The notes: generated by a model from the letters alone, not told the origin. A stretch of 64,000 nucleotides of DNA from Siphonodentalium dalli (GCA_032622095.1 CP136063.1:178477956-178541955); one strand, 5' to 3'; positions 1 through 12,159 are shown, counted from the stretch's first letter. Numbers and translations: made by a program.

Positions 1-1214
1 TAGAGTGACACGGACAGAAAATTATACAATCGTGGCCATGAAATGGCTGTCAAAATGGCCGCAACTCCAAACCATACCACGTAGAAAGCAACATATTGGG
101 TAACCACATAAGAGTGAAATACGTATTGGCAATATACAAGTCGGTTGTTAAATATCTTTAAAGGTACACACATCATTAAAACAGATCAATCTGAAGGATC
201 ATCGGTCACTGCACAGCAAGTCAACCCCCCAATGATTTACGTCTTTAACGTTTGGGTGTTCTGCTTATCCAACATCCAACTGTTGGGCAAAACAAAAATA
301 GATCGTGCATGCAACACACGAACTAATGTTTCGCCTCACAGTGCATGGCAGTTTCATTCGGCATGGTGATTAAATATTGAATGCAACGCTGAAATTTAAG
401 TGCATACTCTAGAGGTATAAATACTAGTTATATTTCCGGAATTGTCAACACTCCCGGTGATAATAAACGATACACGTATGTCGCAATGGTTATTATACTG
501 TAAAGAAACACTCATATCTTCAATGGATTAGCACCGAATCTCACTAGGTCAAAGAGACTGTACATAGTACATTGTATGTAAGACTAATTTTCATTCTGCT
601 ACCAACCCGGTTTCTTAGCACACAATTTTGTTAAAATTACTTCAGTGGCCACTTTACAACTAGAATAAGCTACAGCGCAATGCACATTATTAGTTTTCAG
701 TATATTTTTGTTTGAAAATATATTACCATTACCACCCACGTAATCGTGCTAAATATCAGGTGATCATCGTTTAAGATGTTATTCCAATGTTGAACATTCA
801 CCCAATATTGTTAGTTGTGGTTCTGTGTGCAACAGACATGTGTAACATTATGGAAAATGGGTAAACGCGGTGATGCGGTTGAAGACAACTTAATAAGTTT
901 CGCGTAGATGTGGCCTTGGTGAATTCAACCAAATATAATTTCCAGGTATAAACACAGTCTCTGTCACAGATTATGTAGGCAATTTTGGTTAAGTTTTGAA
1001 TTTATTGAAGACAGTCTATGGTACTCATTTGTGATTTAATAAATTTAGTTCATGATACACCATCACGCATTCTTGTGATAAAAGCGAGAATATTCGTGTT
1101 TTATCACTTGATCTGAGGCAACTATAACTACTATTTTGAGACACGTACAATAGGATCTACGCATTCTCCCCAGTACAATATGAAACATAATTCATAACCG
1201 TTTTATAGCAATTC
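1..1214. other. No gene seen
   Basis: AT-rich sequence without a long frame or clear repeat. A TTTAAAGGTACACACATC at 157 resembles a TTAA MITE end, but no partner was found. Confidence 0.5.
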
Positions 1215-1932
1215 ATTTTTTAAGGTTTTATACCGTAGATATCAAAATAAATGGTGATCAGTCTCATTCGTGAGACTGCTCTGAATACATATATTTCTGC
1301 TTCTAGAGAAAGGCCGCATAGTCAATACATCCCTACTAAATCCCGTTTAGCTGTTTAATTACACATATATCACACGATTCAAGATTAGCGGTGCAGATAA
1401 AACTGCGTCATTTTTCCGTTTCTGGACGCCCCAAAAGTCCAGATTTAACCGTTCCACAAGACCCTGATTTCGCTTGCTCTCTCGTGAGATACATCAGAAA
1501 GAATTCTTACATCTCTAATCAAAAGTTTCTCGTATACTTGTAGTCATTCTTCCTCGCAATATTCGAGCGTTTGTTCACTCGTATAGGACTAGCTATTCAA
1601 TTTTGCACTAAATGTAAAATTTCATTCGATTTTGTCCATTTTGGTGGCCATTTTGGGAAAAATATTCTACATATATGGTTTACGACTAAGCAATGTTTGT
1701 GTATATTTCAATTTATTACGAATTTGGCATTAATTGGAGCACCTGCTGCAGAATTCAGTATTTTCCGATAACAACAGACATTATGGACGCCATCTTCAAT
1801 AGAGAATTTTCTCCAAAGCGGATTTTAGCGGATTTTGGATATGTTGTTCCCTACATTCTACCCGACAATATGACACCAAAAACAGCTTGTAAACAATTTG
1901 TTCTAGGTCCAATGCTTCAACGACCAGACTAA
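1215..1932 (+). repeat. Dispersed repeat R1, plus-strand copy
   Basis: Shares about 0.7 kb with the reverse complement of 44876-45580: blocks include TGCTTCTAGAGAAAGG, CTTGCTCTCTCGTGAGATAC, GCGGATTTTAGCGGATTTTG and the end CGACCAGACTA. Two short frames here are not conserved in the other copy. Confidence 0.75.
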
Positions 1933-2191
1933 TGTGCCAGGGATGTCGCATGGCTGGGGTGCACATCATTACGTTACAATGACCTTGTTAATGAACTGCT
2001 TATGTCGGATGAATCAGGAGTGGAATACGCAATTTATTTGGTATGCCTGTTGGATGTGACAAAACACATCCCGGACCAGACCAGACCATATATATACCCG
2101 TGGTGTAAATGTGTGATTTTAGTGGCCAGAACCAACCCTGTGTTGTGTCTTGTCCCGGTTCAGATAGAGGAGGTATTTTGGGTTATCGCTA

Positions 2192-2447
2192 TTAACCATT
2201 TCATGACGGGAGCTGCACTTGTTCGGCATTAAAGGTCCCGTATATATGCGAGTTCCCCATAGGGAAGGAACCTCGTATATACAAGATAATGCACTGGCCT
2301 ATAAGATCAAAGTGAATATTGTTTGGCCAATATATTCTCTTATATATACGAGGCTTCACATCGGAGACTCGCACATATAAGAGAATGAATTGCATGGCAC
2401 AGGGGTTTCGGAAAAAAATCAGGAAGCTCCAGTAATGGAAGGGTTAA
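2192..2447. mobile_element. TTAACC-type MITE with GCATATATAAGAG palindromes, copy 1
   Basis: TTAACCATTTCATGACGG at the left and the complement of TTAACCCTTCCATTACTGG at the right. Inside are TCTCTTATATATACGAGG and CTCGCACATATAAGAGAAT, the palindromic module also seen at 5155 and 9008. TTAA edges plus CCC-type termini resemble piggyBac ends. Confidence 0.65.
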
Positions 2448-2904
2448 CCATCGAAATGCCACCATCGACCAATATGTTTGCCGTGAATGAAGTATAAATG
2501 ACCGGACCATTCTTGTGGGCTCAGATATAGACGAGGTATTGTGGGTTCTCTCTTCGACTAAACGTGTTTAAATCATTGGCCGCAGATTCTGCAGACGTTT
2601 TATATCGCATGCTGTTAATTACAGAGTGACTTCGCATCATACCTCTGATAATAATCGGTGTCAGGCCCCATAGCCAGTCAGTGGCTGATGTGTTTTAGAC
2701 AGTGATGAGTGAAAACCCCCAGAATCCAATCCGTCTTCGTTTACGTTACTGGAAACAACACCGCAGGCGTCTAAGTTTTTTGAACAACAGAGTATGATCA
2801 TCACCAGTGGCTAATGGTCGCAACATAACATGTATATTGTATGATCAATATGTCTGTGGATTTTCATTCAGCGGGCTAGCACCATCAACAAATTCACCCC
2901 CTGC

Positions 2905-2991
2905 CTCACATAGCAGGTGAGGCCACGCAGAATGATGTCCCCAGAGGCCCTCTGGGGACCTCATTCTGCATGGCCTCACCTGCTATGTGAG
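2905..2991. repeat. Hairpin H1 with GCAGAATGAGGTCCCCAGAG arms
   Basis: CTCACATAGCAGGTGAGGCC at the left pairs with GGCCTCACCTGCTATGTGAG at the right; the inner arms are GCAGAATGATGTCCCCAGAG and its complement. Almost no loop. Shares its inner arms and its left flank (AGCGGGCTAG..AAATTCACCC) with hairpin H2. Confidence 0.95.
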
Positions 2992-3180
2992 ACATAGACT
3001 CAGATTGAAGTTCCCAAATGGTGAATATTGTGATGTACACCCATTGGGAATCTCGATTATGCAATGTGTCGTCTGCCAAATTGGGGATATAGAAACTAAA
3101 CTAAACAAGGGGTACGCATCTAAGATGCTATGTCGAGTTTATTGGCAGTCGAAAAAAACTTCTGCCAATAACTTGGCAAA

Positions 3181-3545
3181 TATGGTTTTAATCAGTTAAT
3201 ATTTAATTGAGTTATCGCGCTAACAGTGAAAAACATGCTAAAATAGATAAACTGAGGTCCATAACTCCGGGGGAAAAAATTGGACAAACCTGGTTTTCGA
3301 ACTCGTCCGAGATATTGTTGCAAGAGACTCATATATCAAATATGGTTTGAATCAGTTAATAATTGATTGAGTTATCGCGCTAACGGTGAACAAATGCTAA
3401 AAATAGACAAACTAAGGCACATAACTCCGGGGAAAAAATTCGGACAAACCTGGTTTTCGAACTCGTCCGAGATATTGTTGCAAGAGACTCATATATCAAA
3501 TATGGTTGTAATCAGTTAATATTTGATTGAGTTATCGCGCTAACA
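3181..3545. repeat. 160 bp tandem repeat, about 2.3 units
   Basis: TATGGTTTxAATCAGTTAAT recurs at 3181, 3341 and 3501, exactly 160 bp apart. Units carry GAGTTATCGCGCTAAC, CATAACTCCGGGG and AACTCGTCCGAGATATTGTT. Related but shorter text runs on to a CG-rich stretch of GCCCGCC repeats at about 3703-3724. Confidence 0.95.
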
Positions 3546-3850
3546 GGTGATAAAATTGCAAAAAAAGTCATCAAAGATGGATAACTCTTGTCAAAAAGTT
3601 CGGACGTGACCCATTTTACACAGGTCATTGGGAGCAAATCACATACCAAAATTATTTTGAATCCGTTCACAAATGTCAAAGTTATAAGGCATTCTTTTGG
3701 TCCGCCCGCCGCCGCCCGCCCGCCAACCGTCCCTCGTCAAACCATGTCAAGTTTTTGAAAAACTCGACTAAAAAGAAATAGAATCTATGTGAATAAGTTT
3801 CTCTATACATTTTTATAATATAGAAGCTTTCTAGACAAGATGAGGCCTAA

Positions 3851-3943
3851 GCAGAATGAGGTCCCCAGAGGGTGAATTTAGTGATTCTAGCCCGCTATGC
3901 GGGATAGCGTCATTAAATTCACACTCTGGGGACCTCATTCTGC
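3851..3943. repeat. Hairpin H2 with GCAGAATGAGGTCCCCAGAG arms
   Basis: GCAGAATGAGGTCCCCAGAG at 3851-3870 and its exact complement at 3924-3943, with an inner weaker stem (GTGAATTTA / TAAATTCAC) and a CCCGCTATGCGGG apex. H1 and H2 lie either side of the 160 bp tandem repeat. Confidence 0.95.
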
Positions 3944-4613
3944 AAATGACAGGCACACTAAACTCAGGCAGGCTGTATATATTGTCGTGAGTAACCGACG
4001 TCACAGGAAGACGGTGAGTTTTCGTCTGAGATCACTATCCAGCATCTATATCGTACGGCTGACTACTGAAATAGCTCACAGGACGAATTGTATATGGTGG
4101 TTACCTTCTGAGTGTTTCTCTGGCAAGTATTCAGGGTGGTATCGTAGAGGCCTAGTTTTGATTATTATAGTAACGCTCGATTTATCGTCGGATTGTCGGC
4201 AAGTCGTCACCACTGCTGACCACTGACTATATTTTTGTAATGTCATGACCTAAGCAGCTCCAGGGTAGCGACCCCAGTGATCATTACACTGGCAAAACTA
4301 TCCAAGAATAGTATTTTAGCATGGGAATCTACATCGCGTGGTCACGCACACCAACATGTTGGGTACAACTGTCACAACTATAACTCTAATTTACCTCCAC
4401 ATGTAACGTAATGTAACATTTAGTTATAGTGGGAGACTGTGTTGGAATTTGAACACTATATGTTACTTGCCATTTTTGTGGTATTTTTGAAAAGTTGTTC
4501 AAACAAGAGATGGACTGTCGTCCTGTGCATACCCCCATGTGACATATTGCCTAGTGTGAGCATTTCTATAACATATGACTGATATACTCACAGATAGACC
4601 CAAAAATCTGTAT

Positions 4614-4862
4614 TGAATGTTCTCATGGTGGTGAACATCCATACCAAAATTACATTGAGATCCGAGCATTACGGTTCAAGTTATGACCTGAAAAGACATG
4701 GGACGGACCAAAAAGCCAACATTTCCAGATAAACAAAGATGAATAACTCTAGAATGGAAAATCCGAACAAAACGATGGAACCCTCCATTGAATGTCCTCA
4801 TAGTAGTGAAAAAACATACAAAATTTCATTGAGATCCGAGCACCACTGTTCAAGTTACATGT
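4614..4862. repeat. Tandem repeat, two units about 176 bp apart
   Basis: GAATGTTCTCATGGTGGTGA (4617) and GAATGTCCTCATAGTAGTGA (4792) each begin a block running through CATTGAGATCCGAGCA and GTTCAAGTTA. Same style of repeat as at 3181 and 57291. Confidence 0.8.
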
Positions 4863-4996
4863 ATGCCATGCAGGTCGATTGGAGTCATTGGCACACACTT
4901 TGTTCAATTACTCTGCCGGTCAAAACTGCAAGTCATCTCTTAAAACATGCAACGAAAAGAATTATTAACTACGATCAATATCATCCCAGTTTTCTT

Positions 4997-5398
4997 TTAA
5001 CCCTTTACCCAACAAACTGGCCAAAACCGGCCAAAGAAAGCTTCAACAGCCTAAAATATCTTCGGTCTGTCTCAATAGAACCATACAAATATGGATATCA
5101 TTGGAACCGGCTCCTTGACCACATTGTGATAGTTACAGTTATGCCCTGTGCCAATGCATTCTCTTATATATGCGAGTCGACCATAGGTCGCCTCGCATAT
5201 ATAAGAGAATGCATTGGCCTAAAAAAAAACGTTTTTTTTAACACTTTTTACAATTTTTTCTTACATTCTTTAACAATTTTATAATTTTTAATGTGTTAAG
5301 CCAATGCATTCTCTTATATATGCGAGGCGACCTATGGTCGACTCGCATATATAAGAGAATGCATTGGCACAGGGCCCTTCTGTTGGGTAAAGGGTTAA
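4997..5398. mobile_element. TTAACCCTTT-type MITE with double palindrome
   Basis: Perfect ends TTAACCCTTTACCCAACA / TGTTGGGTAAAGGGTTAA with TTAA edges (4997-5000, 5395-5398), a piggyBac-like signature. The right half is a palindrome of palindromes (5148-5368). The long frame that crosses it (4739-5284) is not a gene. Confidence 0.8.
5148..5368. repeat. Palindrome built of two smaller palindromes
   Basis: CCAATGCATTCTCTTATATA..GCGAGTCGACC folds on itself over about 67 bp (5149-5218) and the whole block recurs inverted at 5302-5370. Between them is a T-rich spacer. Thus each arm can form its own hairpin or pair with the other arm. Confidence 0.9.
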
Positions 5399-6341
5399 GC
5401 AATTAACTCGTTTGGGACGTGATTCTTTTGAGAAAACATTACTCACAGGCGTGATTGTTTGCAGAAATGCTTACTTTTATATAATTTTACAGCAATTTAT
5501 GCGTTTATTCAATGTTGGGTCAGATCATTTGTCATGGCAGAATTCTCCTCGTGACAACTCATAATATATGGGTGATCATCCGTGGTCTATAAATCTTACA
5601 AAAAAATTGGGTAGATGGCACCAAATTGCGACCGGTTGACATGGCAACCGATTTTCGGAAAATTATATATGCGTTTGGGGGCTGTAATTTCGCTATACGA
5701 GATGTCTGCATGCGACATTTTGAATCGAAATTGTAATTAATTTCCAAAAAAATAGGATCCAGGAATACACTTAAATTGCTCTCGCTTCTTGTTCCTTCCT
5801 CTGAAGGGGTCAAGATTCACCTGCCATGTTGATTGCCAACCGAAAACTTGTTTACGCGTCAACGGCTTAGTCTACTGGGTGCCGCCATTTTGGAACAATG
5901 ACGGCACGCAACCCCCAAGTGACACCAAAAATAGGTTACATCGTCCTGGACCCCTCACTGAGTGATCGGCCTATATTGAATACATGATACCATTTAATTG
6001 TAAAAGATTCATTCGCTGATAACAAATGCATGAAGTGGGAAACGGATATTTCCCGTCCTATAGGTAATGTTTTGGGAATCGTCCTAAACGAGTTAATAAT
6101 AAAGAGCGTTATCTGCCACTTTCTTCCTGATATGGCAATACATAAAGAGCGTTTATCTTATACTTATGCGCAACGTTGAAGGCAATGGGTTCATTTTAGT
6201 TCAAGAGGTAATTGCCAAAGTAATGGACTGTGTTCACTGGAGATAAAAAAAACACATCAACTCATCATTCAGTCAGCTGCCTGATACATGATGAGAAACT
6301 AATGTTATATTTCTCTGACAGAGCCCGTCACCTAAAATGTC
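5399..6341. other. No gene seen
   Basis: Unique-looking sequence apart from the AATAAAGAGCGTT module at 6097-6158. Confidence 0.5.
6097..6158 (+). repeat. AATAAAGAGCGTT module, solitary copy
   Basis: AATAATAAAGAGCGTTATCT then TTCCTGATATGGCAATACAT and AAAGAGCGTTTAT. Same two-box layout as in the 503 bp MITEs and R2, but with no similarity outside the module. Confidence 0.75.
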
Positions 6342-6409
6342 CAAATTTATGGAAGCGTATTGGTGCCACATAAAAATAAAAATTTGGGTCCCAGTATGTC
6401 CTAATTAGG

Positions 6410-6705
6410 AGATCGTAAGTCCTAATTAGGAGATAGTATCTCCTAATTAGGAGATAGCTATGTCCTAATTAGGAGATAGTAAGTCCTAATTAGGCGATAG
6501 TAACTCCTAATTAGGAGATAGTAAGTCCTAATTAGGAGATAGAATCTCCTAATTAGGAGATAGAATCTTCTAATTAGGACTTATTATCTCCTAATTAGGA
6601 CATAGCAATCTCCTAATTAGGAGATAGTATCTCCTAATTAGGACTTAGTATCTCCTAATTAGGAGATATTATCTCCTAATTAGGAGATATTATCTCCTAA
6701 TTAGG
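6410..6705. repeat. Left array: 15 copies of a CCTAATTAGG palindrome, 21-22 bp apart
   Basis: Units read (A/T)(G/C)TCCTAATTAGGAGATAGTA or TCTCCTAATTAGGACTTAGT with small changes; I count 15 TAATTAGG cores. The perfect 10-12 bp palindrome recurs every 21-22 bp, close to two turns of the helix. Confidence 0.95.
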
Positions 6706-7416
6706 AGAGAACACACATATAAAGAACTCAACATGTTCGTGGTCAGATCATCATCTCCGGATCACTCGGCTGACGGTCGCATCGCTCCGTTCGTTATCAT
6801 GCCTTTCGCCCTTGTTTTCAAAAGTAAAGGCTTAAAATGAGGGGTTAGGGATTAGACAAACATTGGACGATGTATTTATAACTCAGCCCCAAATTGAAGT
6901 AGTGTTGCAGTGTTTCATCCATTGCAAACGAATGAATACAATAATTATGTGAGTGGGTCTAAATGACCGCGAACCGTTTATTGGGAATTTGGGATTGGGG
7001 CCCGGGAGAATTTGGAAGGGCAGTATGTCCTCCCCCACGACCCACTTAGGAATGATTTTGGGTGTTATTAATGGTGATATAACAATGAAAAATGATGGGA
7101 AAATGATCTAAACTTTTTTTACTTCTTCTTTTTCGCTTTTCCCCCTAATTCTGTATACTGTTTCTGTGTTTCACTTGTTCTTTTTCTTCTTCCCTCGAGT
7201 GGTCTTGATACCCCCCCTGAGTGTGGTTTCCTGTTGGCCCTACCAGAGGTATATCATACCCTATCAGGCCACTTCCAGTAACTGTTGATACTGGTGTGAC
7301 CTGTTACTGCAAAACAACTTCAAGTCAGCCTGCGTTTGTACGTATGGTCACGATTGGTCCATGGACACAATGCACCGACTGGAAAGAGTTCACCTCGTGC
7401 GAGACATGGCTGGGGA

Positions 7417-7764
7417 TTAAAGGTAGTGTACACTAAATCCAGCTATTTATGAGACCATCTCCTTTTATACTCAACATAATATATATGAATGAATGAATTT
7501 GAGCCATTGATTAGCGCAAAGTACACTCGTGTGTTCTACGAATGATGCAAACAACATGGTAATTATAATGGAAATTAATAAACAGCTGGAGTCATAAATA
7601 AATGTTCATTATAATTACCATGTTATTTTATTCGTTCATAGAGCACACGAGTGTATTTTGCACTAATACATGTCTCAAATTCATTCATTTATTGCATAAA
7701 CTCTGTTGAGTATAAACGGAGATGGTCACACAAATTGTCGGATTTAGTGTACAGTCCCCTTTAA
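7417..7764. mobile_element. TTAA MITE, 348 bp, nested in the foldback element
   Basis: TTAAAGGTAGTGTACACTAA at the left and TTAGTGTACAGTCCCCTTTAA-type complement at the right, with TTAA at both edges (7417-7420, 7761-7764). The inverted repeat extends deep inwards (ACTCGTGTG, GGTAATTATAATG and complements), so nearly the whole unit is a hairpin. No coding capacity. Confidence 0.8.
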
Positions 7765-7914
7765 GCTATCCAGGCCATGTCCAGCCAAGCCCGACAGAAA
7801 AATCAACCGTCACTCAAAGAGGGCATGTCCTTTCTCTGGGCGGCAACTCTGAGCGATGAATGGGAATGAAAATGACCGCTAACTGGTGTTGAGTTCTTTA
7901 TATCTATATTATCT

Positions 7915-8213
7915 CCTAATTAGGAGATAATATCTCCTAATTAGGAGATAATAAGTCCTAATTAGGAGATACTATCTCCTAATTTGGATATACTAAGTCC
8001 TAATTAGGAGATACTAAGTCCTAATTATGAGATAATATCTCCTAATTAGGAGATACTAAGTCCTAATTAGGAGATACTATCTCCTAATCTTACTATCTCC
8101 TAATTAGGAGATAATATCTCCTAATTAGGAGATACTAAGTCCTAATTAGGAGATACTATCTCCTAATTAGGACTTACTATCTCCTAATTAGGACTTACTA
8201 TCTCCTAATTAGG
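7915..8213. repeat. Right array: about 15 copies of the same palindrome
   Basis: The mirror arm of the element. I count 13 intact TAATTA cores plus two degenerate ones (TAATTTGG near 7981, TAATCT near 8095). Because each unit is itself a palindrome, both arms can pair with each other or fold within themselves. Confidence 0.95.
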
Positions 8214-8933
8214 ACATACTGGGACCCACGTTTTTATTTTTATGTGGCACCAGTTACGCTTCCATACAAATTGATTAGCTGAATTGATGCCGTAAAATGA
8301 TCAATCTATAATTGAAAGTGCATATATAAAAGCAACGACAAAACGATGGCCAAGTGTTCAACTTATACACAATAGACCCATCAACGAGATACGTGTTCCA
8401 TTATAAATCTGCGAATCTAAAGCCAGACTGTTGAGATCTAAGTATACAACACATAATAGGAGCGTTGCTGGACTATTGAACTGCTTGACAGAGCTTGGAA
8501 TCGGGGCGGGAAGTAGATACTGGTTAGTATTGATTGGGTGTTGCGAATACATGCAATACAGGAAATAACTAATGTTATTGTATATTCAGGTACACACTAC
8601 GACAAGACGGCAGTTACAGTGGCACCGATGCGGACAATCCTGACATTCTGTCATAGCGCGTTATGAGCCGTCACACAGCCACTTAATAGTCATGTAATTA
8701 CACACAGTACATTTCCACCTCGTTCTGTTAAATTCTCATTTTCCTCCTGGTGGATTACTTACATTGATTCGATACTTCGGATTATTGTTGTTACTTCGGA
8801 TATTTATTTTAAATTTCATGCGGATTACGTTATAATTATTCTCCGAGTAATCGCTCGGTGTCTCGTCTTTTGTTACAAGGCGTCGTTAGTGGGTAAATTA
8901 TTCAGGTGAGAAGATTTATACCTGGTCTAGTTA

Positions 8934-9154
8934 TTAACCATTGTATACTAAATGGATTCTCCCATTTGGTTACAAAAGTAAACATAGGAATGGTCCACAG
9001 GGAACCGCATATATAAGAGAATATACTGGCTTCCAAAGTCAAGGTAAATATTGTTAGGCAAATGTATTCTCTTATATATGCGAGACTCGCATATACACGA
9101 GAATGCATTGGCACAGGGTTTTCGCAAAAGTTCAGGAAGCTCCAGAAGAGTTAA
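8934..9154. mobile_element. TTAACC-type MITE, diverged copy
   Basis: TTAACCATTGTATACTAAATGG at the left, AGCTCCAGAAGAGTTAA at the right. The left part (GGATTCTCCCATTTGGTTAC) resembles the copies at 22201 and 52106; the right part (GGCACAGGGTTTTCGCAAAA, AGGAAGCTCCAG) matches copy 1 at 2192. It also has the CTCTTATATATGCGAG palindrome. A mosaic of two subfamilies. Confidence 0.65.
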
Positions 9155-10531
9155 GGTGGCGCTGATGTCACCAAGTATTCTATCCTTCAGAAACTTGAGT
9201 TCTTCGCAGTTGCAAATTCAACAAATTTTATGCCTTGGCATTTATAGTTATAAAAGAAGAAGAATGGCATAATAACCCCTACATTCATGCTTATATATAT
9301 GGTTATTTATATGTTGCATGCAATAGTTAGATACAATTGTCCAAAAACCGGCTTGGTCTAAATATATTTATTAGCTAACACATACAGGACATGCTTTTCG
9401 ATTTTCCTTCAGTGATTGACTTCTATACCTTGTTTCGTGACCCGATTTCCATGAAAGGCATTATATAATCAATGTACTCATCACGTTAATATGGTTTATT
9501 GTATCAGTAAAGATTTCCTGTCAAATTGGACACCATAAATCCACCATCTATATCTTTCTACACCAGAAAATAATTAGAACGGACCCGTGATCCCATTAAT
9601 TGGAGGTTATGTGACCAGATATGGACCTGGAGGTTTTCTGAGGAGATATATCACTCAACATAAGAAATGATTCGCTTGTTGTTAGATCCCCTTCACCCTT
9701 AATCTATTAACTATCCAAACATGCCATTATATGTGTTGATTGAGGCCTGAATGAAGCTATGCTATCTGAAGACCACACCGTGTACATTATATAACAATAA
9801 AAATGTCAAAAAGATGACTTTGGATCATTTTAATGGAAGATTTTGGGAAGAGTGGTCTCAGCAAGTATACAATTGATTGGAAAGGAATAATTACCATAAT
9901 ACATACATGATCTGAACTATATTTAAAGGCTCGAATGACTATTTATTTGAGAGCAACAATGCTTCATGAATGTTAACAGAATGTTAGTTGTGTGCTGGGT
10001 TGGGTGCTGGGTTGTGTTCAGCCCAACGAATACAAAGAAATGTTGATATGCAGGCTTGTCCACTCAAGCAGGGAGCAATCAACTGGAAATATGCCGCAGT
10101 GCTATAATATACCTGGTCAGCTGGTGATTGGACTTTGGACGTATAACCTAAAACTCATCGTTAGCAACATCATCATTATAACAGTCAAGATAATGTGTGT
10201 CAGAAGAATATGATTGTGAATTATAAGGGTTCAGGACAAGACTGAGTAGAATCTTTTCCAATTTGGATATAGCTGAATCAGTAACATTTTTGATGACTGG
10301 GTGCGACCAAGTGTTCCACCGACTCTTCGTCTTTGGAATACCTATTGGGATAATCCTGGTAAAACCGCGCCCTAGGTGATTGTTATTAGTTATTCGAAGA
10401 CCCTCCCCAATCATGGGTTATGGTCGAAACTGTTATAGTTCAAGCATGTACAGGCTAAAATTTTGACAGTTAGGAACTTGTTTAATCTATGGCTTGAGAA
10501 ACATACTGTTCTGTAAATTATGGGTGAAAAT

Positions 10532-10553
10532 GGGGGGGGGGGGGGGGGGGGGG
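10532..10553 (+). repeat. Poly-G run, 22 bases
   Basis: An uninterrupted G run. A shorter run of 15 G lies at 38615-38629. Lengths of such runs are prone to assembly error. Confidence 0.95.
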
Positions 10554-11510
10554 TCACTCTTTAATTTCAACGCTGTATACCTGCATTAATTATTTTGAGC
10601 TGTAATTGACATTTGCATGGAAATCCCAATTGAATGTTATCACACGAGCTCGCTCTCAAATTATCAGAGTAATCTCAACAAGCAGGTATCGTCATAAAAG
10701 AGCTTCAAATTCTGCATATCTTATTTTTATTTTGGATGACGCTGTTTCCAAGAAATGACGAGAAAATCAAGTAAACAATCGACGGACTCAAATCCACTTT
10801 TCGAAATGAATTAAGACTCGTGAAAAACAGCAACAGATATCAGACAGGGTTTATTCATTTCGGCATCCATGAAAGAAGACATGTTTATGATTGGCCTGAA
10901 ATTTCTTGATAGCAGTTAGTTTCATAATGGCTTACAACAACTCACTGGTATCGCATGTTGAAATGGACCGATAGCGCACAGGCGATTAATGCTATCAATG
11001 ATTGGTGTGATCATGTAAAATACATGGAATACATGGATTTTACATACAGAAATTACATACAAGTGTGTATCCACCCTTAGGTGTTCGCGTAGGCAGCGAT
11101 CACAGCTGTTTTATCTTTCTTTGGAGTACTTCTACCGCCTTCATTCTGATGTACTCGATTCCATATAGCATCCGAGGGAGAACAAATGCTGTCCAAATAT
11201 GAGCCGATACGCGAGGATTAATCCCATTATTTCACTGCTCCCCTGGACCAATTAGCACAAACATACCCCCCTCTTTATGATCTCATCTACGTTCGCTTTG
11301 GTATTACTTCTCTCTATTCCAAGATGTACCATGCAAGCCAACAATCTCGCTTTCAAATTGGAAGATTGCAGCATAATGCATATTTTGATTTTGTGTCTTT
11401 GATGGATATGTTATACGGTTCTCAACGTGAGTAACTCTCCACTCCTGCTAACATAAAATGTAGCTCATTCTCGTAAAGGGACATCAAAGCAACACCATCA
11501 GCACACACGC

Positions 11511-11511
<1 letters not shown>

Positions 11512-11571
<60 letters not shown>
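11512..11571. repeat. (AT)n-(GT)n microsatellite
   Basis: CA-type then AT repeats flank a TTATA break, followed by (TG)n; the AT part is self-complementary. It opens chance frames on both strands (YIYIYI-type). Confidence 0.95.
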
Positions 11572-12159
11572 ACTTAAAACCCAGCTCATTTGCTCTACCT
11601 CGACCTTCTATTTCCGAATGTCCACTTCGTAATCTGATTCTTGTTACCAACGAGTCCCCCACAAAAGCCTTCCACGGAGATCTAGTGTGCATCACTCCAC
11701 CTACACTAAACAACATTTGCATGGTGCTTATAAACCCCAAACAAATAATTAATTATTTTACTTGTCGATATGAGTGTGTACCTCATTTGCATATATCAAC
11801 AGGAACCAGAATAATAGTATACCGCACATAATGCTAGTTTATATAACGTGATGATTTCGGAGTTCGTGTTAAAAATATTTATGCACGGATACATGTAGTA
11901 TACGTCCCCAAAATCCAGATAAGTACGTCGGCAGTCTATATTGTGTATATAAATTTCAAAATGTACTTCAAACTAACTGATGATACATGTGTGTCTATGT
12001 CGACGTTCGGTTTCGAAGATAATCGCAAAGGCGACCTACATTTGCGTTCCCAGCATGCTTAGAAACACAGTGCAAACGCTCTGATGGCATGAACCGTGTC
12101 AATGGGCGTGGTATGTACTCAGTGTAATGGTTTGGATTCATTGGCGAGAGACCACTCGG

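Larger units (their letters stand above)
6348..8266. mobile_element. 1.9 kb foldback transposon with TAATTA palindrome arrays
   Basis: Terminal inverted repeats start TATGGAAGCG and run about 60 bp (..GGTGCCACATAAAAATAAAA..), flanked by a 6 bp duplication CAAATT (6342-6347, 8267-8272). Inside each end is an array of a CCTAATTAGG palindrome. A further inverted stretch (ATAAAGAACTCAACA, about 6718 and 7890) continues the arms. The centre holds a nested TTAA MITE (7417-7764) and no transposase frame. Confidence 0.8.
9155..12159. other. No gene seen
   Basis: AT-rich, with only microsatellites (poly-G, AT/GT). An 88-codon minus frame at 10148-10414 has no recognisable domain and no support. Confidence 0.5.

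Noticed and set aside
4739-5284. 181-codon plus-strand frame
   Set aside because: It runs from a tandem repeat into the TTAACCCTTT MITE and through its palindrome; no domain, and the two halves are repeats.
6410-8213. CRISPR-like look of the regular 21-22 bp repeats
   Set aside because: There are no unique spacers; units are contiguous palindromes in a eukaryotic transposon.
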